Origin: an uncultured Bacilli bacterium
GTDB lineage: Bacteria; Bacillota_I; Bacilli_A; RF39; UBA660
Assembly: GCA_910577075.1 (NCBI GenBank)
Contig: CAJTKV010000005.1
Coordinates: 1 to 64,000, forward strand
DNA length: 64,000 nt
Direction: 5' to 3'
The position numbers and the translations under genes were made by a program. The notes beneath the pieces were generated by a model. The model did no database searches and had not been told where the DNA came from. It saw only the letters and a program-made list of their open reading frames with translations. Of the stretch, positions 6,141-16,090 are shown piece after piece. Every line of letters begins with the position of its first letter. Within the stretch, counting starts at the first letter, position 1.

Positions 6141-8942
6141 TAGTTTTCTCTTTAAAAATTCTCCGGTATAGGATTCTTTAATTTTGGCAACTTGTTCGGG
6201 AGTTCCCGTTGCAACAATGGTACCTCCACCATCGCCTCCATCGGGACCTAAATCAATGATATAATCGGCAACTTTAATGACATCAAGATTATGCTCAATT
6301 ACGATAACTGTATCGCCATTGTCGACGATTCTTTGAAGTATTACTAGTAACTTCTTTATATCATCTGAGTGAAGTCCTGTCGTTGGTTCATCTAAGATAA
6401 ATACGGATTTTCCAGTTGGCTTTTTTTGTAATTCTTTGGCTAATTTTACGCGACCTGCTTCTCCTCCAGATAATGTAGGAGCAGATTGTCCTAATTTGGC
6501 ATACGATAATCCAACGTCCATTAGAACTTGTAATTTATTTTTTACCTTAGGAACACTGGAGAAAAATTCTATAGCTTCTTCGACACGCATCTCTAAAACT
6601 TCGGCTATATTTTTTCCTTTAAATTTAACATCTAGGGTTTCGGAGTTAAAGCGCGTTCCATGACATACGTCACAAGGAACATAGACATCTGGAAGAAAGT
6701 GCATTTCAATTTTCTTTACTCCATCTCCCCAGCAGGCTTCACACCTTCCGCCTTTAACATTAAAAGAAAATCTTCCCTTGTCATAGCCTCGGATTTTAGA
6801 TTCCTTCATTTCAGCGAAGACACTTCGAATATCATCAAATACACCTGTATAAGTTGCCGGATTACTTCTTGGCGTTCTTCCTATTGGATCTTGAGTTATT
6901 TGTACAACTTTATCAATCTGTTCAAGCCCCTGTATAGATTTATACTTACCTATATTTACTTTTGAATTATAGACACTTTTTTGAAGGGCTTTGCATAATA
7001 TTTCATTAACTAAAGACGATTTACCTGATCCAGAGACACCTGTAACACAGGTAAATGTTCCTAGAGGAAATTTAACATTAATATTTTTAAGATTATTTTC
7101 TTTAGCGCCCTTAATAGTAATAAATTCGCCATTTCCTTTGCGGCGCTTTTTAGGTACTTCTATGGACTCTTTTCCCGATAAATATCGTCCAGTTATAGAG
7201 TTATCACATGCGGCAACCTCTTTGGGAGTTCCAGCAGCAACCACATAGCCACCATTTGCTCCAGCAACTGGACCAATGTCAATTAAATAATCGGCTTCCA
7301 TCATCGTATCTTCATCGTGTTCAACAACGATTAGAGTATTTCCCAGATCACGCATTTTCTTTAAACTTGCAATTAGACGATCATTATCCTTTTGATGGAG
7401 TCCGATACTAGGTTCATCTAAGACATATAATACGCCACTTAATTGAGAACCTATTTGTGTTGCTAGTCTTATTCTTTGCGCTTCACCGCCCGAAAGAGTA
7501 CTCGCTGGTCTTGATAATGTCAAATAATTTAAACCAACGTTATCTAAAAAGTTAAGGCGTGATTTAATTTCCTTAATTATTAAATTGCTTATTTCCAATT
7601 GTGTTTTATTTAATTTTAAATTATCAAAGAAGGCAATCAAGTCTTTAATAGACATGTTAGTTACTTCAAAGATATTCTTTTTTCCTACTTTAACTGTTAA
7701 GATTTTTTCTTGAAGACGAGAACCCTTACAAGTTGGACAGGTGTTCTCCTCCATATATCCATCTATCCAATCGCGAATCCATCCACTGTTAGTTTCGATA
7801 TAGCGTCTCTCTAAATTAACTACTATTCCTTCATAATTTTCTGTTGTATATCTCTTATTGCCGTTTTTAGAAGTATATTCAAAGTTAAATTCTTGCTTAG
7901 TTCCATATAGAATTATATCTAATTTATCCTTTGGCAAATCCTTTATAGGCTTACTTAAATCTATATTCAATTCTTTAGCAATTGTAAATAATCTCTTGGT
8001 TTCGATATTATCATCGATAGTCATAGATTTAATGGCACCATCTAATATTGAGATATTTTTATCAGGAATTAGATTATCTAAAGAGATATGTTTGGTTATT
8101 CCCAATCCTTTACACATAGGACAGGCACCATAAGGAGCATTGAAGGAAAATATTCTCGGCTCTAATTCGGGTAAAGAAAAATCACAGTCAGGACAGGCAT
8201 ATTTCTCACTCATAAGAATCTCTTTGTCCCCAATAACATTAATTATAACTTTTCCATCAGCTAGTTTTGTAGATGTTTCGATGGCTTCAAAAATTCTACT
8301 ACGTTCATCTGAGGATACAACAATACGGTCAACAACGACATCAATGTTGTCCTTTTTATTCTTTTCAAGGACTATTTCACCTGAAAGATCCTGAGTAGCT
8401 CCATTAACTCTTACTCTGGTAAATCCATCTTTTCTTAACTTATCAAATAAATCTTTATGGGTTCCCTTTTCTCCATGAACAACGGGAGATAATATCTCGA
8501 TTTTTGTCTTTTCTTCTAAAGTTAAAACGCGATTTGTCATCTCCTCTATACTTTGGGAAGTTATTGGGATATTATGATTAGGACAATAAGGAATGCCAAT
8601 ACGTGCAAAGAGCAATCTTAAATAATCGTATATTTCCGTTACTGTTCCTACTGTACTTCGGGGATTATTATTAGTAGTTTTTTGATCTATGGAAATACTA
8701 GGACTTAAGCCTTCAATGGAATCAACATTGGGCTTTTCTGATCCTCCTAGAAATTGACGGGCATATGCTGATAGACTTTCGACGTATCTTCTTTGACCTT
8801 CCGCATAAATAGTATCAAATGCCAAACTACTCTTACCAGAACCAGATACACCAGTTATTACGACTAATTCATTTTTAGGTATTTCAATATTAATGTTTTT
8901 TAAATTATTTTCTCTTGCACCTTTGACAATTATTTTATCCAT
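6123..8942 (-). CDS. uvrA: UvrABC excinuclease subunit A
   Basis: Damage-recognition ATPase of nucleotide excision repair, 939 residues. It has the duplicated ABC architecture: two Walker A motifs (GVSGSGKSS near the N-terminus and again around 640), two LSGGEAQR/LSGGEAGR signatures, two Walker B segments (YVLDEPSIGLH, FILDEPTTGLH) and the zinc modules CPDC...CPMC and CEAC...CDVC. The start at MDKIIVKGARENNL is set by RBS GGTGGTG; the frame stays open 28 codons further up but overlaps the promoter of the divergent gene. No uvrB is in the window. A strong terminator follows. Confidence 0.98.
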   Translation of the reverse strand: MDKIIVKGARENNLKNINIEIPKNELVVITGVSGSGKSSLAFDTIYAEGQRRYVESLSAYARQFLGGSEKPNVDSIEGLSPSISIDQKTTNNNPRSTVGTVTEIYDYLRLLFARIGIPYCPNHNIPITSQSIEEMTNRVLTLEEKTKIEILSPVVHGEKGTHKDLFDKLRKDGFTRVRVNGATQDLSGEIVLEKNKKDNIDVVVDRIVVSSDERSRIFEAIETSTKLADGKVIINVIGDKEILMSEKYACPDCDFSLPELEPRIFSFNAPYGACPMCKGLGITKHISLDNLIPDKNISILDGAIKSMTIDDNIETKRLFTIAKELNIDLSKPIKDLPKDKLDIILYGTKQEFNFEYTSKNGNKRYTTENYEGIVVNLERRYIETNSGWIRDWIDGYMEENTCPTCKGSRLQEKILTVKVGKKNIFEVTNMSIKDLIAFFDNLKLNKTQLEISNLIIKEIKSRLNFLDNVGLNYLTLSRPASTLSGGEAQRIRLATQIGSQLSGVLYVLDEPSIGLHQKDNDRLIASLKKMRDLGNTLIVVEHDEDTMMEADYLIDIGPVAGANGGYVVAAGTPKEVAACDNSITGRYLSGKESIEVPKKRRKGNGEFITIKGAKENNLKNINVKFPLGTFTCVTGVSGSGKSSLVNEILCKALQKSVYNSKVNIGKYKSIQGLEQIDKVVQITQDPIGRTPRSNPATYTGVFDDIRSVFAEMKESKIRGYDKGRFSFNVKGGRCEACWGDGVKKIEMHFLPDVYVPCDVCHGTRFNSETLDVKFKGKNIAEVLEMRVEEAIEFFSSVPKVKNKLQVLMDVGLSYAKLGQSAPTLSGGEAGRVKLAKELQKKPTGKSVFILDEPTTGLHSDDIKKLLVILQRIVDNGDTVIVIEHNLDVIKVADYIIDLGPDGGDGGGTIVATGTPEQVAKIKESYTGEFLKRKLNVNNK

Positions 8943-8988
8943 TTTAACACCACCAAATTTCCTTAATATTTTACCACAAAAACCCGAT

Positions 8989-9017
8989 TTGCAAACATTA
9001 AAATTTGATGTTATAAT
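8989..9017 (+). promoter_or_regulatory. Promoter of the 352-residue unknown gene
   Basis: TTGCAA, 17-bp spacer, TATAAT (9012-9017), 28 bases before the ATG at 9045. Confidence 0.8.
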
Positions 9018-9044
9018 ACGTTTCATTAAGAAAAGGGGAATTTT

Positions 9045-10103
9045 ATGGAGAGTATGTCAACAAATTACGATATGTGGAATCCTTATACACTTAGACAAGC
9101 TAGAGCTTCTTTGCTAAATATGAACAGTTCTAAGGAAGATAATGACGAGTTAATGATTATTACATACCTTTTAAATAATGACTGTAAAATATGTGAAAGA
9201 AGTGATGATTCTGACTTTGCTAAAGTGTTTGCTATCAATAATCACTTATTTGAAGAAGATTATAGAGAATATATGAATTATATTATCGAGTGTTATGATT
9301 TTCAAAAAGATAGAGAGAAAAAGGAACAAGAAGATAATATGGGTGAAAGATTGAATGTTAGACCTTTTGCTAAATTAGATGTCTCTTATGAATATATAAT
9401 GGCTAAATTAGAGAGATTTATGGATAGTCTTGATAATAAATGGTATGATATATTCTATGAACTATATTTAAATAGAAGAGATATTATTAAATTATCTAAA
9501 GATGCAACAGCAACTTTATATCTTCCAGAAAGTGATTTATGGCTTGCCAATGTAGAAAAGAGAGATTCAATTGAGGACTTTGCAAATGTTGCTCATATCT
9601 ATGGGGAAGGAATTGCAGCTAAATTACGCAGAAGATGTGAAAAAACACCAGACAGTAATATCTTGATTCAGGCATTTGCTAAAGCAATACAATATATATT
9701 TATTACCAAATTAGATGATTTTGGTATTCAAAGAGAGGTAACAAATTTTTTTACCTATGATTATAATGAATGCAAAAAAAGAGTTGATGAGGTAATTGAT
9801 AGATTTGCCATTAATGCATATATTACTAATCCTAAATCAGCTAAAGAAGTTGCTAGTAAATTGAATGCGCGTTTTGGAACTCATGTAAGTAAAACCAGTA
9901 TTGAAAATCTCTACAAGAAATCGGTTAAAAGAGATATTCAAAAAATTATGATTGATTTGATATTAAGAGAGTTATTGGCAATTTATCAAAATGATCAAGA
10001 TAAATTTATTAATGATATGAATGCTTTAGTTACCAGCGAAGAATGTCCAACGAAGACATTGGAGAAATTAAATATCGAATTGAACTCAATATATAAAAGA
10101 TAG
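9045..10103 (+). CDS. Uncharacterised 352-residue protein
   Basis: Soluble, highly charged, mainly helical protein without signal peptide or membrane helices; no family recognised. The segment SAKEVASKLNARFGTHVSKTSIENLYKKSVKRD (about 265-297) has the spacing of a helix-turn-helix and is the only local hint of function (DNA or RNA binding, weak). It has its own consensus promoter, RBS AAAAGGGG and terminator, so it is a single-gene unit, divergent from uvrA. A second ATG lies three codons later at 9054. It resembles in style the other large helical unknown proteins of this window. Confidence 0.75.
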   Translation: MESMSTNYDMWNPYTLRQARASLLNMNSSKEDNDELMIITYLLNNDCKICERSDDSDFAKVFAINNHLFEEDYREYMNYIIECYDFQKDREKKEQEDNMGERLNVRPFAKLDVSYEYIMAKLERFMDSLDNKWYDIFYELYLNRRDIIKLSKDATATLYLPESDLWLANVEKRDSIEDFANVAHIYGEGIAAKLRRRCEKTPDSNILIQAFAKAIQYIFITKLDDFGIQREVTNFFTYDYNECKKRVDEVIDRFAINAYITNPKSAKEVASKLNARFGTHVSKTSIENLYKKSVKRDIQKIMIDLILRELLAIYQNDQDKFINDMNALVTSEECPTKTLEKLNIELNSIYKR

Positions 10104-10125
10104 TCTAGCGACTATCCTTTTTTTA
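10099..10125 (+). terminator. Terminator after the 352-residue gene
   Basis: GATAGTC, loop TAGC, GACTATC, then a T-run; the TAG stop is inside the stem. Confidence 0.85.
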
Positions 10126-10142
10126 TAAAAAATCACAAATAT

Positions 10143-10658
10143 TTATCTGGATATTCTCATGTGAATATCTTCTTCAGTTTTGCCTATTCCATCTCTTATA
10201 AAACCAACTCTTTCATAACAATGAATTGCCTTTGAGTTGGTATCATAGACATTTAATTCCATTCCGTCTAAATCTAATTCTTCATAAGCATATTTTAACA
10301 TGGCTTTAATTGATTCTGTACCATAATGCTTATCCTGCTTTGAAGCAGTAATTGAAATTCCTAATTCTCCAATATTGTCGTTTATTTCCATTATCTCAAT
10401 ATTACCGATATATTCACCTGTGGCTTTTTCTATCATAGAAAAACACAAAGCACCTTCAGCCAATTTGGAATTTACCCAATCTAACTCTTGTTCATAAGTA
10501 TATGTTCGAATTTTATGACTGATTTTGCTAGCTACATCGGGATCATTTACCATTGTCAAATAATCACTTATTAATTTTGCATCTAATTTTACGTAATAAA
10601 TATTTTCTGATTCAAAGACAATTTCATACTTTGTATTAATAAAATTTGATTCTTGCAT
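10143..10658 (-). CDS. GNAT-family N-acetyltransferase (RimJ/RimL-like)
   Basis: Acetyl-CoA-dependent N-acetyltransferase of 171 residues; substrate unknown. The GNAT core is visible: EYIGNIEIMEINDNIGELGISI (beta strands 3-4), the acetyl-CoA loop region SKQDKHYGTESIKAMLKYAYEEL, and the C-terminal LNVYDTNSKAIHCYERVGF motif typical of RimJ/RimL and spermidine-acetyltransferase-like members. The start at MQESNF follows a perfect AAGGAGG, so the eight upstream codons are not part of it. Confidence 0.85.
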   Translation of the reverse strand: MQESNFINTKYEIVFESENIYYVKLDAKLISDYLTMVNDPDVASKISHKIRTYTYEQELDWVNSKLAEGALCFSMIEKATGEYIGNIEIMEINDNIGELGISITASKQDKHYGTESIKAMLKYAYEELDLDGMELNVYDTNSKAIHCYERVGFIRDGIGKTEEDIHMRISR

Positions 10659-10737
10659 TTTATATTCCTCCTTGACGTTCATTATATCATACTTGTTGAG
10701 GGAATATGGAGATTTTAAGCAATTTCGAAAATTTCAT

Positions 10738-10760
10738 AAAAAAAGACATCGTTAAATGTC
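10738..10760 (-). terminator. Terminator of the pduL-dusB operon
   Basis: GACAT, 6-base loop, ATGTC, then seven U on the minus strand; the dusB stop lies in the hairpin. Confidence 0.75.
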
Positions 10761-11729
10761 CAAATTGTTTAAATAATTGTCGAGAATATCAAACATCTCT
10801 TCTTTGCTCTTAGTCTGGCATATTTGATTCTTTATAGCGGCACTGCCTTTTAAACCTTTAATATACCAAAGGGCGTGAGTGCGAATCTCTAAGATGGCCT
10901 GTTTTTCTGATTTATCGGATACTAACATGGCAAAATGTCTTTTTAACATGGCAATTTTTTCCTCCGGAGTTATCTTTTGAGGTTCAATGCCCTGTTCCAA
11001 GTATTCCACACATTCCTTTATGAGCCATGGATTACCTAATACCCCTCTGCCAATCATGACGGCATCGCATCCTGTTTCATCGAGCATTTGTTTAGCGAGA
11101 TAACAGCTGGTAACATCACCATTTCCAATAACGGGAATGCTGACGCTTTCTTTGACTTGCTTGATAATATTCCAATCGGCTTTTCCCGCATATCCTTGCG
11201 CACGTGTTCTAGCATGAATGGTTATAGCTTTAGCTTCTGCTTTTTCGATTTCTTTTGCCACTTCCACAGCATTTATAGAATTATTATCCCAGCCACTTCG
11301 AATTTTTACAGTTACTGGTACGTTTACAGCTTCGACAACGGCAGCAACTATTTCTCTTATCTTTTCCGGATTTTTTAGAAGAGAAGCTCCAGCCTGAGAA
11401 CGAATGGCAATCTTGGGAACGGGACATCCCATATTGATATCGATGATGTCTGGTTTCATTTCCTTTTCGATTTTTTTAGCTGCTTCGACGAATGAATCTA
11501 TATCAGAGCCGAATATTTGCTGAGCAATTGGTCTTTCTGATTCATCCATCTTTAGTAAATCCAAAGTCTTTTCATTGCCATAGGTAATGGCTTTATCGCT
11601 GACCATTTCGGCATATATTAATCCGGCACCCATTTCTTTAATAATCTTGCGGTAAGATGTATTGCTTATTCCCGCCATTGGTGCCAAGACAATTCTATTT
11701 TTTATTTCTATATTTCCTATTTTCCACAT
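10752..11729 (-). CDS. dusB: tRNA-dihydrouridine synthase
   Basis: FMN- and NADPH-dependent reduction of uridines in the tRNA D-loop. The 325-residue protein shows the Dus TIM-barrel marks: VLAPMAGISNTSYR at the start, the MGCPVPKI active-site loop with the catalytic Cys, KIRSGW, HARTR, and the FMN-phosphate binding IGNGDV and VMIGRGVLGNPW. The ATG overlaps the end of the pduL-like gene by 13 bp, which suggests translational coupling. DusB is the usual Bacillota type; the exact uridine position cannot be read from sequence. Confidence 0.93.
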   Translation of the reverse strand: MWKIGNIEIKNRIVLAPMAGISNTSYRKIIKEMGAGLIYAEMVSDKAITYGNEKTLDLLKMDESERPIAQQIFGSDIDSFVEAAKKIEKEMKPDIIDINMGCPVPKIAIRSQAGASLLKNPEKIREIVAAVVEAVNVPVTVKIRSGWDNNSINAVEVAKEIEKAEAKAITIHARTRAQGYAGKADWNIIKQVKESVSIPVIGNGDVTSCYLAKQMLDETGCDAVMIGRGVLGNPWLIKECVEYLEQGIEPQKITPEEKIAMLKRHFAMLVSDKSEKQAILEIRTHALWYIKGLKGSAAIKNQICQTKSKEEMFDILDNYLNNLDI

Positions 11730-12280
11730 ATTTTAACATCTACTTCCGTACCTGTGTTAAGATTATAAAGTTTTCCTTCATCAGTGTCAATATGAAGTTC
11801 TAAAGCAGCGGGATCACCTATCTTTACTTTAGCATCAAATAGATGTCTTTCCCCAAGATAAACTGGCAATGGTTCTTTATCAACTAAATTTAGATCATTA
11901 GCCATTTCGGGAGTCATATGAATGTGCATTTCAGCAAGGATTAGACCACTTTCCAAGTCGACCTTGCCCTTGGGTCCGATTAATGTTATAGGCAAGGATC
12001 CTTGGACATCGCCACTTTGTCTTCTTGGGGGATTTACTCCTAAAACTCGAGCATCTGATGCCGATATTTCGATTTGATTATAATTGCGAATTGGTCCGAT
12101 TACGCGCACATGTTCAATAGTTACGCCATTGTAGCTAATATCTACTGTTGAAGTTGTGGCAAATTGTCCAGGTTGGCCTAGATCATTGCGCTTTTCCATA
12201 GGGATTTGGCCAAATAAAGACTCCCATACTTCTTTTTTTAAATGAACATGTCTATTGCTGATGCCAATTACTACTTTCAT
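11717..12280 (-). CDS. pduL: Phosphate propanoyltransferase (PduL-type phosphotransacylase)
   Basis: Interconverts acyl-CoA and acyl-phosphate (acetyl or propionyl). The two PTAC half-domains are present with their zinc-ligand motifs NRHVHL near the N-terminus and AEMHIHMTPE near residue 130, and the GPIRNYNQIEIS and RRQSGDV segments. At 187 residues it lacks the long N-terminal encapsulation peptide of microcompartment forms, and no shell or pdu genes are nearby. It is therefore more likely a free fermentation enzyme acting with an acetate kinase elsewhere. RBS GGTGATATT. It is cotranscribed with dusB. Confidence 0.92.
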   Translation of the reverse strand: MKVVIGISNRHVHLKKEVWESLFGQIPMEKRNDLGQPGQFATTSTVDISYNGVTIEHVRVIGPIRNYNQIEISASDARVLGVNPPRRQSGDVQGSLPITLIGPKGKVDLESGLILAEMHIHMTPEMANDLNLVDKEPLPVYLGERHLFDAKVKIGDPAALELHIDTDEGKLYNLNTGTEVDVKICGK

Positions 12281-12345
12281 AATATCACCAATATTAGTAT
12301 ATCATTGTTATTTTATTATTGGGATAATAAAGTTAATTTTTGACA

Positions 12346-14262
12346 TTATTCATACCTTAATGTATCAATTATATTATATTTTTTTATTCTCCTTATAGGC
12401 ATAAAGCTTCCAATTAGACTTATTATGATACTTAAACATAGAATGTACTCAGTGTTCTTTAATGTTAGTATTAAAATATTAGTCATTCCCGTATAGTGAT
12501 TTAGAATATCATTGATTGGTATACTTATAGCATAAGTTATTATAAGACTTAATACAGTGGAAGTAATAGCAATAAAAATATTTTCTAAGTAAAAGATAAT
12601 TTTAATATCACGATTTTTATATCCAAGAGATTTTAAAATACCGATTTCCTTGGTTCTCTCCATTACAGATATGTAGGTAATAATGGCAATCATGATGGTT
12701 GATACAAAGAGGGAAATAGAACTGAATGCTATTAGGACGACGGTAATAGCTTGCATAATCGTTTTAGACATATCTTTAAATGTCGTAGAATAATCGGTAT
12801 ATGCAACACTTTTATAGGTATCTAAATGTTGCTTTATAATCTCTTTATTTTGGTAATCTTTGGGGTATATATATATTTCTAAGGGGATTAAATCTTTAAA
12901 GTTATCGCTTGAAAAGAGAGTTCCCGATGCTTCAGTATAAAAAGAATCTTCAGTACCTTTAACAATACCAACTATTTTATATTTATTTTTCTTTATTTTA
13001 AAGGTTTTGCCAAGCAGTTTATCATAACTGACGCTTTTTTTATCCAATTTCAAATAATTAATGAAAGATTCATTTATGGCATTATTGCTATCTAAAAGAA
13101 TTAATACTTCATTTTTATTGGAAATTTTGTTTCCCTTTATTAACTCAACATTTTTATAGAATTCTTCATTATTTTCAATTGTTCGAGCATATATTCCGTT
13201 GATGTTATAAGTGTATTCTATAGATGAAGTACTATCCTTTATTTTTTCAACATGCTTAAGATAATCTTTGTTGATGACATTTTTATGATTACTATCTACA
13301 ATATTTACTTGATTACTTGTATCTTCTTGTTTAGGAGAAATAATGTTTTGCAGTTCTTTTCCAATATCTCGACTACTTCTAGATATATATAATGGATATT
13401 GGCTTAGGGATTCTCTTTCTTCACGATCGAGTGCGGCATTGAATCCTGAACTAATTCCTAGAACTAAGAGAAGTGTTATCAAACCAACACTGAAAGCAAT
13501 AGTTGTTAAGATATTGCGTTTGATTTTCGATACTAGATTGTTTTTTACTATATTTAATATTTTAGATAGTTTTATTCCCTTTTTGGCAAACTTAAAGGTC
13601 TTATGGGAAGGTTCCATTTTTCGAGAATTGGTATCGTCAATAATTGATCCATCTTGCATAGTTATAATGCGATCTGCATAAGTTTTGGCATGATTTTCAT
13701 TGTGTGTTATGACAATTACTAATTTATTTAATGATTCCTCTTTTAGTATGTCCATTATTTTAATACCTGTTTTAGAATCTAAAGAGCCGGTTGGCTCATC
13801 AGCTAAGATAAATTCTGATTTACTGACGATTGTTCGAGCAATTGCCACTCTTTGTTGTTCTCCACCACTTAATTTGTTGACTTTTTTCTTTTTAATTTTC
13901 AAGATTTTTAACTTTTCAAGGATGGGTGTTATATCTTTGTTATTATTTTTAAGACAGACATTTTCTAAGACATTTAGATAATTTAAATTGTTGTAGTTTT
14001 GATGAATGAATCCTAGAATGTGTTGATGGTAACTATTTAGTTCCCATTTTTTTAATTTGGTTATGTCACGATTATTGTAAAGGACTTTTCCACTTGTGGG
14101 ACGAATAAATCCGGCAATAATATTTAAAAGTGTGGATTTACCACTTCCCGATTCGCCAACTATACAAATTAGACCTTTATCGGGTAGATTTAAATTGATA
14201 CCTTTAAGAATAAAATCATCATTTTTTTTGAACTGCATTTTTACATCTTTAATTACTAACAT
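12346..14262 (-). CDS. MacB-like ABC transporter, ATPase fused to FtsX-type permease
   Basis: Single-chain ABC exporter or mechanotransmission half-unit of 638 residues. The N-terminal ATPase (1-220) has Walker A GESGSGKST, signature LSGGEQQRVAIA and Walker B FILADEPTGSLD. A transmembrane helix follows at about 255-275, then an extracytoplasmic MacB/periplasmic-core-like domain (280-500) and three C-terminal helices (about 510-630) ending in MPIRRIKKYNIIDTLRYE, the standard FtsX/MacB permease tail. Domain order matches MacB. RBS AAAGGAAG. It is alone on its transcript, so the substrate (peptide antibiotic, lipoprotein or other) is unknown. Confidence 0.9.
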   Translation of the reverse strand: MLVIKDVKMQFKKNDDFILKGINLNLPDKGLICIVGESGSGKSTLLNIIAGFIRPTSGKVLYNNRDITKLKKWELNSYHQHILGFIHQNYNNLNYLNVLENVCLKNNNKDITPILEKLKILKIKKKKVNKLSGGEQQRVAIARTIVSKSEFILADEPTGSLDSKTGIKIMDILKEESLNKLVIVITHNENHAKTYADRIITMQDGSIIDDTNSRKMEPSHKTFKFAKKGIKLSKILNIVKNNLVSKIKRNILTTIAFSVGLITLLLVLGISSGFNAALDREERESLSQYPLYISRSSRDIGKELQNIISPKQEDTSNQVNIVDSNHKNVINKDYLKHVEKIKDSTSSIEYTYNINGIYARTIENNEEFYKNVELIKGNKISNKNEVLILLDSNNAINESFINYLKLDKKSVSYDKLLGKTFKIKKNKYKIVGIVKGTEDSFYTEASGTLFSSDNFKDLIPLEIYIYPKDYQNKEIIKQHLDTYKSVAYTDYSTTFKDMSKTIMQAITVVLIAFSSISLFVSTIMIAIITYISVMERTKEIGILKSLGYKNRDIKIIFYLENIFIAITSTVLSLIITYAISIPINDILNHYTGMTNILILTLKNTEYILCLSIIISLIGSFMPIRRIKKYNIIDTLRYE

Positions 14263-14308
14263 TTTATCTACTTCCTTTCTTGGTGTGTTATTATAAAGTA
14301 TTTTTCAT

Positions 14309-14333
14309 AAAAAAAGAACAGTAAATTTGTTCT
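14309..14333 (-). terminator. Terminator of the tagO-HAD operon
   Basis: AGAACA, 7-base loop, TGTTCT, then a U-run on the minus strand, about 35 bp after the HAD gene stop. Confidence 0.75.
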
Positions 14334-14367
14334 AATTTGGTATTATTTTGTCGAATATCAATAAATT

Positions 14368-14934
14368 TTAATATTTAACCTTTATTAGTTTATCTTTTTT
14401 TACTATATATTGGTTTTTGGCCAACTGCAAAATAGGAATATCTGATAAACTATCCGAGTACGATGATAATACTTCATAATCTTTATATTCCTTATTTAAT
14501 CTCTTAACCTTTTCTTCCCCATGACAATTTAAACCTTTAAACTTTCCTGTTTTAACATCTACTTTAGAACCAATGAGTTTTAAGACTTTTAATTCATCCG
14601 CAATTGGTTTAAGTAAAAATTCAGGAGATGCGGAGATAATTACATCTTTATCATGATTTGTCTTCATATAAAAATCTTTTAAATAGCATCTATGAGAATC
14701 CCAGAATGACTCAATATGTTCCTTCATATTGGGAATATATTTTACAAAGGAAAAGATTACTTCTTTCATCTCTGTCTTACTTCTTTTTTTTAACTTATAT
14801 TTTATTCCTGCCACGGCGATTTTAGGAAGACAGGTTAGGATACGAGGATATTTCACTAGAGAATAAAAGAAAAAGTCCGTTGATGAATCTCCATCATAGA
14901 TTGTTTTATCAAAATCATATAAATTAATCTTCAT
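14368..14934 (-). CDS. HAD-IB family phosphatase
   Basis: Phosphoserine-phosphatase-like HAD hydrolase of 188 residues. Motif I is DFDKTIYDGDS with nucleophile Asp8, motif II is the IISAS Ser, motif III is a Lys in the GEEKVKRL region, and motif IV is SYSDSLSDIP. A helical cap with a basic stretch (IKYKLKKRSK) lies between motifs I and II, as in the HAD-IB subclass that dephosphorylates small phosphate monoesters. It begins 8 bp after the WecA/TagO-like gene, so a linked role in lipid-carrier or cell-wall metabolism is possible but unproved. Confidence 0.85.
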   Translation of the reverse strand: MKINLYDFDKTIYDGDSSTDFFFYSLVKYPRILTCLPKIAVAGIKYKLKKRSKTEMKEVIFSFVKYIPNMKEHIESFWDSHRCYLKDFYMKTNHDKDVIISASPEFLLKPIADELKVLKLIGSKVDVKTGKFKGLNCHGEEKVKRLNKEYKDYEVLSSYSDSLSDIPILQLAKNQYIVKKDKLIKVKY

Positions 14935-14941
14935 AATTCAC

Positions 14942-15997
14942 CTATTTCTTTTTTTTATTATAATTATGTTCAAATAATATATCTGTTTTGAAAACTAGAA
15001 TAAGGAAGAGGAGTAACAATACAATATATAATATCATACTGATTTTTTTATCTCCCAATGTGTAAAAAATCGATACACAGGCAAATAAGGCATTAATGGC
15101 ATACATTAAAAGTACGGATTTACTCGTCGACTTAGTAGTCTTTAATAGTTGGTGATGGAGATGCTCACGATCTGCAGAGCCAATACTTCTTCCACTGATA
15201 ACACGCCTTCCCATGGCAAGTATTGTATCTATAATTGGAACAAATAAAAGTAATATTGGAATTATTAAGGATGTAATAGTTGCCGTTTTAAATCCCAAAA
15301 GAGCGATGATGGAGATAATAAGTCCCAAAAACATACTTCCTGAATCGCCCATGAAAATGGATGCAGGAGCAAAGTTATATATCAAGAAGCCAAGGCATGC
15401 TCCAGCCATTATAAGGCATAGAATCACGTCTAATCCTCCCAACTTGTTCATTATGAAACCAATTATGGCAATCGTGAAGAAATAGATAGTTGATGTCCCA
15501 GCGGCTAGACCATCAAGTCCATCAGCAAAATTGATTGCGTTAATAATGGATATGATAAAGAAGACGGCTAAAGGATAAGAAAAAATTCCAAATCTAAATT
15601 GAACACCAAATATCTTCATATCATCAAAACCAACATTTCCATAGAAAACCACTATGCAAGCCGCAAGAATTTGACCAATTAATTTATATTTTGGAGGAAG
15701 AGTATGAATATCATCAATCATACCAACTATTATGATAACAAAACCCGCAATTAGTACTGATAACATCTGTGTCGTCTTTGGAGCAAAGAGCATATAGCCA
15801 ACTAAAAAAGAGAAAAAAATGGCAAGTCCCCCTAATCTTGGCATCACTGTTGCATGGACCTTTCTCTTATGATCAGGCTTATCAACAGCATTGACGTGGT
15901 GGGCAATCTTTTTAACAATAGGTGTTAAGATAACTGATGATAAAAAAGTTATCAAAACAATTAAGAAGATATTATAACCATTTATAAAAAGATTCAT
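14942..15997 (-). CDS. tagO: Undecaprenyl-phosphate GlcNAc-1-phosphate transferase (MraY/WecA/TagO family)
   Basis: Polytopic membrane enzyme of 351 residues that transfers a sugar-1-phosphate from UDP-sugar to undecaprenyl phosphate, starting teichoic acid or other cell-surface polymers. Diagnostic motifs are the VDKPDHKRKVHATVMPRLGGLAIF start, MIDDIH, the catalytic NAINFADGLDGLAAG, IFMGDSGSMFLG and the REHLHHQL loop that separates WecA/TagO from MraY. About ten membrane helices. RBS AGGAAGTGAT. The symbol is by family; other TagO-like enzymes cannot be excluded. Confidence 0.9.
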   Translation of the reverse strand: MNLFINGYNIFLIVLITFLSSVILTPIVKKIAHHVNAVDKPDHKRKVHATVMPRLGGLAIFFSFLVGYMLFAPKTTQMLSVLIAGFVIIIVGMIDDIHTLPPKYKLIGQILAACIVVFYGNVGFDDMKIFGVQFRFGIFSYPLAVFFIISIINAINFADGLDGLAAGTSTIYFFTIAIIGFIMNKLGGLDVILCLIMAGACLGFLIYNFAPASIFMGDSGSMFLGLIISIIALLGFKTATITSLIIPILLLFVPIIDTILAMGRRVISGRSIGSADREHLHHQLLKTTKSTSKSVLLMYAINALFACVSIFYTLGDKKISMILYIVLLLLFLILVFKTDILFEHNYNKKKK

Positions 15998-16062
15998 TTT
16001 ATCACTTCCTAAGATTATTATACACTATTAAAAAAATAAAAACAAAAATATTCTCTTATAAA

Positions 16063-16090
16063 ATAAAAAATGGTAAATTATTTACCATTT
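16063..16090 (-). terminator. Terminator of the 401-residue unknown gene
   Basis: AAATGGTA / TACCATTT stem around the TAA stop, followed by a U-run on the minus strand. Confidence 0.75.

Noticed and set aside
11717..12280. PduL-like gene as sign of a bacterial microcompartment
   Set aside because: No shell protein, pdu or eut genes nearby and no encapsulation peptide; the neighbour is dusB.
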